64,000 nucleotides of DNA from Amblyomma americanum (taxonomy: Eukaryota > Arthropoda > Arachnida > Ixodida > Ixodidae). The notes beneath the pieces were generated by a model. The model was not told the origin of the DNA and made no database searches. It saw only the letters and a program-made list of their open reading frames with translations. Shown piece by piece: positions 1 through 10,735 of the stretch. The stretch spans positions 62,001-126,000 of the forward strand of contig NW_027526686.1 in the NCBI RefSeq assembly GCF_052857255.1, in the 5' to 3' direction. Made by a program: the position numbers and the translations under genes. The first letter of the stretch is position 1. Each line of letters begins with the position of its first letter.

Positions 1-21
1 CTAAAACTTGTATTCCGTCTC

Positions 22-55
22 AAAACAACGGGATACATCGTTTTAGATCGAAACT
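22..55 (+). other. Less variable core of the monomer (positions 17-50), example copy
   Basis: Subfamily differences cluster outside this block of about 34 bp, which includes acaacgggatacatcg and ttttagatcgaaac. It is nearly unchanged in types A, B, C and cat/gcta. The exceptions seen are mostly single bases: cattg (for example 4530, 6980), aacagg (for example 39750, 40570), cgttttacatcg (41540, 43578, 48480, 51610, 53380) and gatcaaa (29973, 33240, 35828). A locally conserved block inside a satellite monomer is often a protein-binding site, but no function is shown here. Confidence 0.5.
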
Positions 56-101
56 AGCAAGATTCACGAGCATCGATTTTACAAGTCCTCGAAGAGTATA
101 C

Positions 102-127
102 GAGAGAAAGATAAAACTTTTTCTCTC
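102..127 (+). repeat. 8-bp inverted repeat inside the monomer, example copy
   Basis: The arms gagagaaa (102-109) and tttctctc (120-127) are perfectly complementary and separated by 10 bp, so a transcript could form a short hairpin. The motif recurs in almost every type A monomer. Type B breaks the right arm (aatc for tctc) and type C breaks the left arm (gagagaac). The loop lies over the site where types B and C carry their extra base. Confidence 0.7.
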
Positions 128-356
128 AGAACTACGCGAAAACTTGTATTCCGTCTCAAAACAACGGGATACATCGTTTTAGACCGAAGCTAGCAAGATT
201 CACGGGCATCGACTTTACAAGTCCTCGAAGAGTATACGAGAGAAAGATAAAACTTTTTCTCTCAGAACTACGCGAAAACTTGTATTCCGTCTCAAAACAA
301 CGGGATACATCGTTTTAGATCGAAACTAGCAAGATTCACGAGCATCGATTTTACAA

Positions 357-430
357 GTCGTCGAAGAGTAGAGGAGAGAAAGGTGTAAACTTTTTCAATC
401 AGAACTGCGCGAAAACTTGTATTTCGGCTC
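357..430 (+). repeat. Type B diagnostic segment
   Basis: It runs from gtcgtcg to ttcggctc and carries aaaggtgtaaac, tttttcaatc and actgcgcg. The monomer is 137 bp. This copy has gaggag where other B copies have gacgag. Confidence 0.9.
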
Positions 431-629
431 AAAACAACGGGATACATCGTTTTAGATCGAAACTAGCAAGATTCACGAGCATCGATTTTACAAGTCCTCG
501 AAGAGTATACGAGAGAAAGATAAAACTTTTTCTCTCAGAACTACGCGAAAACTTGTATTCCGTCTCAAAACAACGAGATACATCGTTTTAGATCGAAACT
601 AGCAAGATTCACGGGCATCGAGTTTACAA

Positions 630-703
630 GTCGTCGAAGAGTAGACGAGAGAAAGGTGTAAACTTTTTCAATCAGAACTGCGCGAAAAATTGTATTTCGG
701 CTC
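630..703 (+). repeat. Type B diagnostic segment
   Basis: Type B markers gtcgtcg, gtagacg, ggtgtaaac, caatc, ctgcgcg and ttcggctc are present. The junction reads gaaaaattg instead of gaaaacttg. Confidence 0.9.
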
Positions 704-1038
704 AAAACAACGGGATACATCGTTTTAGATCGAAACTAGCAAGATTCACGAGCATCGATTTTACAAGTCCTCGAAGAGTATACGAGAGAAAGATAAAACT
801 TTTTCTCTCAGAACTACGCGAAAACTTGTATTCCGGCTCAAAACAACGGGATACATCGTTTTAGATCGAAACTAGCAAGATTCACGAGCATCGATTTTAC
901 AAGTCTTCGAAGAGTATACGAGAGAAAGATAAAACTTTTTCTCTCAGAACTGTGCGAAAACTTGTATTCCGGATCAAAACAACGGGATACATCGTTTTAG
1001 ATCGAAACTAGCAAGATTCACGAGCATCGATTTTACAA

Positions 1039-1112
1039 GTCGTCGAAGAGTAGACGAGAGAAAGGTGTAAACTTTTTCAATCTGAACTGCGCGAAAACTT
1101 GTATTCCGGCTC
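1039..1112 (+). repeat. Type B diagnostic segment, 3' end intermediate
   Basis: It has the B markers gtcgtcg, gtagacg, ggtgtaaac and ctgcgcg, but ends in ttccggctc rather than ttcggctc and has caatctgaac. It is an intermediate between B and A monomers. Confidence 0.85.
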
Positions 1113-1456
1113 AAAACAACGGGATACATCGTTTTAGATCGAAACTAGCAAGATTCACTAGCATCGATTTTACAAGTCTTCGAAGAGTATACGAGAGAAA
1201 GATAAAACTTTTTCTCTCAGAACTGTGCGAAAACTTGTATTCCGGCTCAAAACAACGGGATACATCGTTTTAGATCGAAACTAGCAAGATTCACGAGCAT
1301 CGATTTTACAAGTCGTCGAAGTGCATACGAGAGAAAGATAAAACTTTTTCTCTCAGAACTACGCGAAAACTTGTATTCCGTCTCAAAACAACGGGATACA
1401 TCGTTTTAGATCGAAACTAGCAAGATTCACGCGCAACGATTTTACAAGTCCTCGAA

Positions 1457-1521
1457 GAGTACACGAGAGAACGGTGTAAACTTTTTCTCTCAGAACTGTG
1501 CGAAAACTTGTATTCCGGTTC
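1457..1521 (+). repeat. Isolated type C segment
   Basis: It has gtacacg, gagaacggtgtaaac, ctgtgcg and ccggttc, the linked type C markers (137-bp monomer). It lies about 19 kb from the next type C copy at 20356. Confidence 0.9.
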
Positions 1522-1526
1522 AAAAC
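1518..1526 (+). promoter_or_regulatory. B-box-like motif in type C/ggttc monomers (weak, example copy)
   Basis: gttcaaaac fits the relaxed internal Pol III B-box pattern GWTCRANNC. The type A equivalent (gtctcaaaac) does not fit, nor does ggctcaaaac. A run of five T lies about 92 bp downstream in each monomer. I found no good A box at a normal distance, so this may well be chance. Other monomers ending in ggttc carry the same motif. Confidence 0.15.
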
Positions 1527-1991
1527 AACGGGATACATCGTTTTAGATTGAAACTAGCAAGATTCACGAGCATCGATTTTACAAGTCCTCGAAGAGTATA
1601 CGAGAGAAAGATAAAACTTTTTCTCTCAGAACTACGCGAAAACTTGTATTCCGTCTCAAAACAACGGGATACATCGTTTTAGATCGAAACTAGCAAGATT
1701 CACGAGCATCGATTTTACAAGTCCTCGAAGAGTATACGAGAGAAAGATAAAACTTTTTCTCTCAGAACTACGCGAAAACTTGTATTCCGTCTCAAAACAA
1801 CGGGATACATCGTTTTAGATCGAAACTAGCAAGATTCACGAGCATCGATTTTACAAGTCTTCGAAGATATACGAGAGAAAGATAAAACTTTTTCTCTCAG
1901 AACTACGCGAAAACTTGTATTCCGTCTCAAAACAACGGGATACATCGTTTTAGATCGAAACTAGCAAGATTCACGAGCATCAATTTCACAA

Positions 1992-2065
1992 GTCGTCGAA
2001 GAGTAGACGAGAGAAAGGTGTAAACTTTTTCAATCAGAACTGCGCGAAAACTTGTATTTCGGCTC
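1992..2065 (+). repeat. Type B diagnostic segment
   Basis: All type B markers are present. The bases just upstream read catcaatttcac instead of catcgattttac. Confidence 0.9.
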
Positions 2066-2261
2066 AAAACAACGGGATACATCGTTTTAGATCGAAACTA
2101 GCAAGATTCACGAGCATCGATTTTACAAGTCTTCGAAGAGTATACGAGAGAAAGATAAAACTTTTTCTCTCAGAACTACGCGAAAACTTGTATTCCGTCT
2201 CAAAACAACGGGATACATCGTTTTAGATCGAAACTAGCAAGATTCACGAGCATCGATTTTA

Positions 2262-4600
2262 CAAGTCGTCGAAGAGTATACGAGAGAAAGATAAAACTTT
2301 TTCTCTCAGAACTACGCGAAAACTTGTATTCCGTCTCAAAACAACGGGATACATTGTTTCAGATCGAAACTAGCAAGATTCACGAGCATCGATTTTACAA
2401 GTCCTCGAAGAGTATACGAGAGAAAGATAAAACTTTTTCTCTCAGAACTACGCGAAAACTTGTATTCCGTCTCAAAACAACGGGATACATCGTTTTAGAT
2501 CGAAACTAGCAAGATTCACGAGCATCGATTTTACAAGTCTTCGAAGAGTATACGAGAGAAAGATAAAACTTTTTCTCTCAGAACTGTGCGAAAACTTGTA
2601 TTCCGGCTCAAAACAACGGGATACATCGTTTTAGATCGAAACTAGCAAGATTCACGAGCTTCGATTTTACAAGTCGTCGAAGAGTAGACGAGAGAAAGGT
2701 GTAAACTTTTTCAATCAGAACTGCGCGAAAACTAGTATTTCGGCTCAAAACAACGGGATACATCGTTTTAGATCGAAACTAGCAAGATTCACGAGCATCG
2801 ATTTTACAAGTCTTCGAAGAGTATACGAGAGAAAGATAAAACTTTTTCTCTCAGAACTACGCGAAAACTTGTATTCCGTCTCAAAACAACGGGATACATC
2901 GTTTTAGATCGAAACTACCAAGATTCACGAGCATCGATTTTACAAGTCTTCGAAGAGTATACGAGAGAAAGATAAAACTTTTTCTCTCAGAACTACGCGA
3001 AAACTTGTATTCCGTCTCAAAACAACGGGATACATCGTTTTAGATCGAAACTAGCAAGATTCACGAGCATCGATTTTACAAGTCCTCGAAGAGCATACGA
3101 GCGAAAGATAAAACTTTTTCTCTCAGAACTACGCGAAAACTTGTATTCCGTCTCAAAACAACGGGATACATCGTTTTAGATCGAAACTAGCAAGATTCAC
3201 GAGCATCGATTTTACAAGTCTTCGAAGAGTATACGAGAGAAAGATAAAACTTTTTCTCTCAGAACTACGCGAAAACTTGTATTCCGTCTCAAAACAACGG
3301 GATACATCGTTTTAGATCGAAACTAGCAAGATTCACGAGCATCGATTTTACAAGTCCTCGAAGAGCATAGGAGCGAAAGATAAAACTTTTTCTCTCAGAA
3401 CTACGCGAAAACTTGTATTCCGTCTCAAAACAACGGGATACATCGTTTTAGATCGAAACTAGCAAGATTCACGAGCATCGATTTTACAAGTCCTCGAAGA
3501 GTATACGAGAGAAAGATAAAACTTTTTCTCTCAGAACTACGCGAAAACTTGTATTCCGTCTCAAAACAACGGGATACATCGTTTTAGATCGAAACTAGCA
3601 AGATTCACGAGCATCGATTTTACAAGTCCTCGAAGAGTATACGAGAGAAAGATAAAACTTTTTCTCTCAGAACTACGCGAAAACTTGTATTCCGTCTCAA
3701 AACAACGGGATACATCGTTTTAGATCGAAACTAGCAAGGTTCACGGGCATCGATTTTACAAGTCCTCGAAGAGTATACGAGAGAAAGATAAAACTTTTTC
3801 TCTCAGAACTACGCGAAAACTTGTATTCCGTCCCAAAACAACGGGATACATCGTTTTAGATCGAAACTAGCAAGATTCACGAGCATCGATTTTACATGTC
3901 CTGGAAGAGTATACGAGAGAAAGATAAAACTTTTTCTCTCAGAACTACGCTAAAACTTGTATTCCGTCTCAAAACAACGGGATACATCGTTTTAGATCGA
4001 AACTAGCAAGATTCACGAGCATCGATTGTACAAGTCCTCGAAGAGTATACGAGAGAAAGATAAAACTTTTTCTCTCAGAACTACTCGAAAACTTGTATTC
4101 CGTCTCAAAACAACGGGATACATCGTTTTAGATCGAAGCTAGCAAGATTCACGGGCATCGATTTTACAAGTCCTCGAAGAGTATACGAGAGAAAGATAAA
4201 ACTTTTTCTCTCAGAACTACGCGAAAACTTGTATTCCGTCTCAAAACAACGGGATACATCGTTTTAGATCGAAACTAGCAAGATTCACGAGCATCGATTT
4301 TACAAGTCCTCGAAGAGTATACGAGAGAAAGATAAAACTTTTTCTCTCAGAACTACGCGAAAACTTGTATTCCGTCTCAAAACAACGGGATACATCGTTT
4401 TAGATCGAAACTAGCAAGATTCACGAGCATCGATTTTACAAGTCCTCGAAGAGTATACGAGAGAAAGATAAAACTTTTTCTCTCAGAACTACAAGAAAAC
4501 TTGTATTCCGTCTCAAAACAACGGGATACATTGTTTTAGATCGAAACTAGCAAGATTCACGAGCATCGATTTTACAAGTCCTTGAAGAGTATACGAGAGA
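2262..4600 (+). repeat. 18-mer HOR (2449 bp), copy 1
   Basis: The marker order repeats 2449 bp downstream: gtcgtcg (2262 and 4711), cattgtttcag, type B (2673 and 5122), actacca (2920 and 5369), the caaggt/cacggg monomer (3735 and 6184), actacaag (4491 and 6940) and ccttgaag (4580 and 7029). 2449 is 17 x 136 + 137, as expected for 18 monomers including one type B. Similarity stops on the left between 2131 and 2262 and on the right near 4600. Confidence 0.92.
2673..2746 (+). repeat. Type B diagnostic segment
   Basis: Type B markers with a private change: actagtatttcgg instead of acttgtatttcgg. The monomer also has gagcttcg upstream. Both changes recur at 5122, inside the 2449-bp HOR. Confidence 0.9.
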
Positions 4601-4710
4601 AAGATAAAACTTTTTCTCTCAGAACTACGCGAAAACTTGTATTCCGTCTCAAAACAACGGGATACATCGTTTTAGATCGAAACTAGCAAGATTCACGAGC
4701 ATCGATTTTA

Positions 4711-7049
4711 CAAGTCGTCGAAGAGTATACGAGAGAAAGATAAAACTTTTTCTCTCAGAACTACGCGAAAACTTGTATTCCGTCTCAAAACAACGGGATA
4801 CATTGTTTCAGATCGAAACTAGCAAGATTCACGAGCATCGATTTTACAAGTCCTCGAAGAGTATACGAGAGAAAGATAAAACTTTTTCTCTCAGAACTAC
4901 GCGAAAACTTGTATTCCGTCTCAAAACAACGGGATACATCGTTTTAGATCGAAACTAGCAAGATTCACGAGCATCGATTTTACAAGTCTTCGAAGAGTAT
5001 ACGAGAGAAAGATAAAACTTTTTCTCTCAGAACTGTGCGAAAACTTGTATTCCGGCTCAAAACAACGGGATACATCGTTTTAGATCGAAACTAGCAAGAT
5101 TCACGAGCTTCGATTTTACAAGTCGTCGAAGAGTAGACGAGAGAAAGGTGTAAACTTTTTCAATCAGAACTGCGCGAAAACTAGTATTTCGGCTCAAAAC
5201 AACGGGATACATCGTTTTAGATCGAAACTAGCAAGATTCACGAGCATCGATTTTACAAGTCTTCGAAGAGTATACGAGAGAAAGATAAAACTTTTTCTCT
5301 CAGAACTACGCGAAAACTTGTATTCCGTCTCAAAACAACGGGATACATCGTTTTAGATCGAAACTACCAAGATTCACGAGCATCGATTTTACAAGTCTTC
5401 GAAGAGTATACGAGAGAAAGATAAAACTTTTTCTCTCAGAACTACGCGAAAACTTGTATTCCGTCTCAAAACAACGGGATACATCGTTTTAGATCGAAAC
5501 TAGCAAGATTCACGAGCATCGATTTTACAAGTCCTCGAAGAGCATACGAGCGAAAGATAAAACTTTTTCTCTCAGAACTACGCGAAAACTTGTATTCCGT
5601 CTCAAAACAACGGGATACATCGTTTTAGATCGAAACTAGCAAGATTCACGAGCATCGATTTTACAAGTCTTCGAAGAGTATACGAGAGAAAGATAAAACT
5701 TTTTCTCTCAGAACTACGCGAAAACTTGTATTCCGTCTCAAAACAACGGGATACATCGTTTTAGATCGAAACTAGCAAGATTCACGAGCATCGATTTTAC
5801 AAGTCCTCGAAGAGCATAGGAGCGAAAGATAAAACTTTTTCTCTCAGAACTACGCGAAAACTTGTATTCCGTCTCAAAACAACGGGATACATCGTTTTAG
5901 ATCGAAACTAGCAAGATTCACGAGCATCGATTTTACAAGTCCTCGAAGAGTATACGAGAGAAAGATAAAACTTTTTCTCTCAGAACTACGCGAAAACTTG
6001 TATTCCGTCTCAAAACAACGGGATACATCGTTTTAGATCGAAACTAGCAAGATTCACGAGCATCGATTTTACAAGTCCTCGAAGAGTATACGAGAGAAAG
6101 ATAAAACTTTTTCTCTCAGAACTACGCGAAAACTTGTATTCCGTCTCAAAACAACGGGATACATCGTTTTAGATCGAAACTAGCAAGGTTCACGGGCATC
6201 GATTTTACAAGTCCTCGAAGAGTATACGAGAGAAAGATAAAACTTTTTCTCTAAGAACTACGCGAAAACTTGTATTCCGTCCCAAAACAACGGGATACAT
6301 CGTTTTAGATCGAAACTAGCAAGATTCACGAGCATCGATTTTACATGTCCTGGAAGAGTATACGAGAGAAAGATAAAACTTTTTCTCTCAGAACTACGCT
6401 AAAACTTGTATTCCGTCTCAAAACAACGGGATACATCGTTTTAGATCGAAACTAGCAAGATTCACGAGCATCGATTTTACAAGTCCTCGAAGAGTATACG
6501 AGAGAAAGATAAAACTTTTTCTCTCAGAACTACTCGAAAACTTGTATTCCGTCTCAAAACAACGGGATACATCGTTTTAGATCGAAGCTAGCAAGATTCA
6601 CGGGCATCGATTTTACAAGTCCTCGAAGAGTATACGAGAGAAAGATAAAACTTTTTCTCTCAGAACTACGCGAAAACTTGTATTCCGTCTCAAAACAACG
6701 GGATACATCGTTTTAGATCGAAACTAGCAAGATTCACGAGCATCGATTTTACAAGTCCTCGAAGAGTATACGAGAGAAAGATAAAACTTTTTCTCTCAGA
6801 ACTACGCGAAAACTTGTATTCCGTCTCAAAACAACGGGATACATCGTTTTAGATCGAAACTAGCAAGATTCACGAGCATCGATTTTACAAGTCCTCGAAG
6901 AGTATACGAGAGAAAGATAAAACTTTTTCTCTCAGAACTACAAGAAAACTTGTATTCCGTCTCAAAACAACGGGATACATTGTTTTAGATCGAAACTAGC
7001 AAGATTCACGAGCATCGATTTTACAAGTCCTTGAAGAGTATACGAGAGA
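4711..7049 (+). repeat. 18-mer HOR (2449 bp), copy 2
   Basis: Second copy of the block that begins at 2262, with the same order of private variants. Few differences were seen: ctaagaac at 6251 for ctcagaac, and gattttac at 6472 where copy 1 has gattgtac at 4024. The pairing ends near 7050, where this copy has gataaactt, one A shorter. Its right part (from about 5978) also belongs to the 4758-bp HOR. Confidence 0.9.
5122..5195 (+). repeat. Type B diagnostic segment
   Basis: Duplicate of the segment at 2673, 2449 bp away, sharing its private actagtattt change. Confidence 0.9.
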
Positions 7050-10000
7050 AAGATAAACTTTTTCTCTCAGAACTACGCGAAAACTTGTATTCCGTCTCAA
7101 AACAACGGAATACATCGTTTTAGATCGAAACTAGCAAGATTCACGAGCATCGATTTTTCAAGTCCTCGAAGAGTATACGAGAGAAAGATAAAACTTTTTC
7201 TCTCAGAACTACGCGAAAACTTGTATTCCGTCTCAAAACAACGGGATACATTGTTTTAGATCGAAACTAGCAAGATTCACGAGCATCGATTTTACAAGTC
7301 CTCGAAGAGTATACGAGAGAAAGATAAAACTTTTTCTCTCAGAACTACGCGAAAACTTGTATTCCGTCTCAAAACAACGGGATACATCGTTTTAGATCGA
7401 AACTAGCAAGATTCACGAGCATCGATTTTACAAGTCCTCGAAGAGTATACGAGAGGAAGATAAAACTTTTTCTCTCAGAACTACGCGAAAACTTGTATTC
7501 CGTCTCAAAACAACGGGATACATCGTTTTAGATCGAAACTAGCAAGATTCACGGGCATCGATTTTACAAGTCTTCGAAGAGTATACGAGAGAAAGATAAA
7601 ACTTTTTCTCTCAGAACTACGCGAAAACTTGTATTCCGTCTCAAAACAACGGGATACATCGTTTTAGATCGAAACTACCAAGATTCACGAGCATCGATTT
7701 TACAAGTCTTCGAAGAGTATACGAGAGAAAGATAAAACTTTTTCTCTCAGAACTACGCGAAAACTTGTATTCCGTCTCAAAACAACGGGATACATCGTTT
7801 TAGATCGAAACTAGCAAGATTCACGAGCATCGATTTTACAAGTCCTCGAAGAGCATACGAGCGAAAGATAAAACTTTTTCTCTCAGAACTACGCGAAAAC
7901 TTGTATTCCGTCTCAAAACAACGGGATACATCGTTTTAGATCGAAACTAGCAAGATTCACGAGCATCGATTTTACAAGTCCTCGAAGAGTATACGAGAGA
8001 AAGATAAAACTTTTTCTCTCAGAACTACGCGAAAACTTGTATTCCGTCTCAAAACAACGGGATACATCGTTTTAGATCGAAACTAGCAAGATTCACGAGC
8101 ATCGATTTTACAAGTCCTCGAAGAGTATACGAGAGAAAGATAAAACTTTTTCTCTCAGAACTACGCGAAAACTTGTATTCCGTCTCAAAACAACGGGATA
8201 CATCGTTTTAGATCGAAACTAGCAAGGTTCACGGGCATCGATTTTACAAGTCCTCGAAGAGTATACGAGAGAAAGATAAAACTTTTTCTCTCAAAACTAC
8301 GCGAAAACTTGTATTCCGTCCCAAAACAACGGGATACATCGTTTTAGATCGAAACTAGCAAGATTCACGAGCATCGATTTTACATGTCCTGGAAGAGTAT
8401 ACGAGAGAAAGATAAAACTTTTTCTCTCAGAACTACGCTAAAACTTGTATTCCGTCTCAAAACAACGGGATACATCGTTTTAGATCGAAACTAGCAAGAT
8501 TCACGAGCATCGATTTTACAAGTCCTCGAAGAGTATACGAGAGAAAGATAAAACTTTTTCTCTCAGAACTACTCGAAAACTTGTATTCCGTCTCAAAACA
8601 ACGGGATACATCGTTTTAGATCGAAGCTAGCAAGATTCACGGGCATCGATTTTACAAGTCCTCGAAGAGTATACGAGAGAAAGATAAAACTTTTTCTCTC
8701 AGAACTACGCGAAAACTTGTATTCCGTCTCAAAACAACGGGATACATCGTTTTAGATCGAAACTAGCAAGATTCACGAGCATCGATTTTACAAGTCCTCG
8801 AAGAGTATACGAGAGAAAGATAAAACTTTTTCTCTCAGAACTACGCGAAAACTTGTATTCCGTCTCAAAACAACGGGATACATCGTTTTAGATCGAAACT
8901 AGCAAGATTCACGAGCATCGATTTTACAAGTCCTCGAAGAGTATACGAGAGAAAGATAAAACTTTTTCTCTCAGAACTACAAGAAAACTTGTATTCCGTC
9001 TCAAAACAACGGGATACATTGTTTTAGATCGAAACTAGCAAGATTCACGAGCATCGATTTTACAAGTCCTTGAAGAGTATACGAGAGAAAGATAAACTTT
9101 TTCTCTCAGAACTACGCGAAAACTTGTATTCCGTCTCAAAACAACGGAATACATCGTTTTAGATCGAAACTAGCAAGATTCACGAGCATCGATTTTTCAA
9201 GTCCTCGAAGAGTATACGAGAGAAAGATAAAACTTTTTCTCTCAGAACTACGCGAAAACTTGTATTCCGTCTCAAAACAACGGGATACATTGTTTTAGAT
9301 CGAAACTAGCAAGATTCACGAGCATCGATTTTACAAGTCCTCGAAGAGTATACGAGAGAAAGATAAAACTTTTTCTCTCAGAACTACGCGAAAACTTGTA
9401 TTCCGTCTCAAAACAACGGGATACATCGTTTTAGATCGAAACTAGCAAGATTCACGAGCATCGATTTTACAAGTCCTCGAAGAGTATACGAGAGGAAGAT
9501 AAAACTTTTTCTCTCAGAACTACGCGAAAACTTGTATTCCGTCTCAAAACAACGGGATACATCGTTTTAGATCGAAACTAGCAAGATTCACGGGCATCGA
9601 TTTTACAAGTCCTCGAAGAGTATACGAGAGAAAGATAAAACTTTTTCTCTCAGAACTACGCGAAAACTTGTATTCCGTCTCAAAACAACGGGATACATCG
9701 TTTTAGATCGAAACTAGCAAGATTCACGAGCATCGATTTTACAAGTCCTGGAAGAGTATACGAGAGAAAGATAAAACTTTTTCTCTCAGAACTACGCGAA
9801 AACTTGTATTCCGTCTCAAAACAACGGGATACATCGTTTTAGATCGAAACTAGCAAGATTCACGAGCATCGATTTTACAAGTCCTCGAAGAGTATACGAG
9901 AGAAAGATAAAACTTTTTCTCTCAGAACTACGCGAAAACTTGTATTCCGTCTCAAAACAACGGGATACATCGTTTTAGATCGAAGCTAGCAAGATTCACG

Positions 10001-10735
10001 GGCATCGATTTTACAAGTCCTCGAAGAGTATACGAGAGAAAGATAAAACTTTTTCTCTCAGAACTACGCGAAAACTTGTATTCCGTCTCAAAACAACGGG
10101 ATACATCGTTTTAGATCGAAACTAGCAAGATTCACGAGCATCGATTTTACAAGTCCTCGAAGAGTATACGAGAGAAAGATAAAACTTTTTCTCTCAGAAC
10201 TACGCGAAAACTTGTATTCCGTCTCAAAACAACGGGATACATCGTTTTAGATCGAAACTAGCAAGATTCACGAGCATCGATTTTACAAGTCCTCGAAGAG
10301 TATACGAGAGAAAGATAAAACTTTTTCTCTCAGAACTACGCGAAAACTTGTATTCCGTCCCAAAACAACGAGATACATCGTTTTAGATCGAAACTAGCAA
10401 GATTCACGAGCATCGATTTTACAAGTCCTGGAAGAGTATACGAGAGAAAGATAAAACTTTTTCTCTCAGAACTACGCGAAAACTTGTATTCCGTCTCAAA
10501 ACAACGGGATACATCGTTTTAGATCGAAACTAGCAAGATTCACGAGCATCGATTTTACAAGTCCTCGAAGAGTATACGAGAGAAAGATAAAACTTTTTCT
10601 CTCAGAACTACTCGAAAACTTGTATTCCGTCTCAAAACAACGGGATACATCGTTTTAGATCGAAGCTAGCAAGATTCACGGGCATCGATTTTACAAGTCC
10701 TCGAAGAGTATACGAGAGAAAGATAAAACTTTTTC
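5978..10735 (+). repeat. 35-mer HOR (4758 bp), copy 1
   Basis: The caaggt/cacggg marker falls at 6184, 8223, 10942 and 12981, with spacings of 2039, 2719 and 2039, so the pattern repeats every 4758 bp. Monomers reading gataaactt (near 7050, 9093, 11807 and 13850) are 135 bp and explain why 4758 is two less than 35 x 136. Other matching marks are actacca (7680 and 12438, ends) and cacgggcatcg with cttcg (7551 and 12309). The unit itself holds two related half-units of about 15 and 20 monomers. Confidence 0.92.

Larger units (their letters stand above)
6..141 (+). repeat. Reference type A monomer (136 bp, matches the consensus)
   Basis: This first complete monomer matches the majority sequence by eye and sets the monomer numbering used here (1 = a of acttg; 136 = last a of gcgaaa). 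It has 52 G+C in 136 bp (38%) and 10 CpG. It contains the palindromes atcgat and gtatac. Diagnostic sites of the subfamilies are monomer 11-16 (cgtctc), 50-53 (tagc), 81-84 (tcct), 91-95 (gtata), 103-109, 119-122 (tctc) and 128-132 (tacgc). The dominant monomer of 2-25 kb is this type. Confidence 0.95.
1..2260 (+). repeat. Mixed A/B monomer region
   Basis: Type A monomers alternate with type B monomers (357, 630, 1039, 1992), one type C (1457) and intermediate forms (for example gtcgtcgaagtgcat at 1312). No repeat period longer than the monomer is obvious, unlike the rest of the window. One monomer near 1866 lacks a base (gaagatatac). Together these indels explain why the phase of acttg moves from 6 to 10 (mod 136) by 2322. 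Confidence 0.8.

Noticed and set aside
10..35. CENP-B box
   Set aside because: The monomer contains cgggat, and type B has ttcgg upstream of it, but the distance from TTCG to CGGG is 15 bp instead of the 11 bp of the NTTCGNNNNANNCGGGN box, and type A lacks TTCG. No proper match was found on either strand.
16..141. A/T tracts phased with the helix, giving bent DNA
   Set aside because: The A4 and T4-5 runs of the monomer are about 19 and 36 bp apart, which does not fit a 10.5-bp helical repeat. A curvature calculation would be needed to claim bending.
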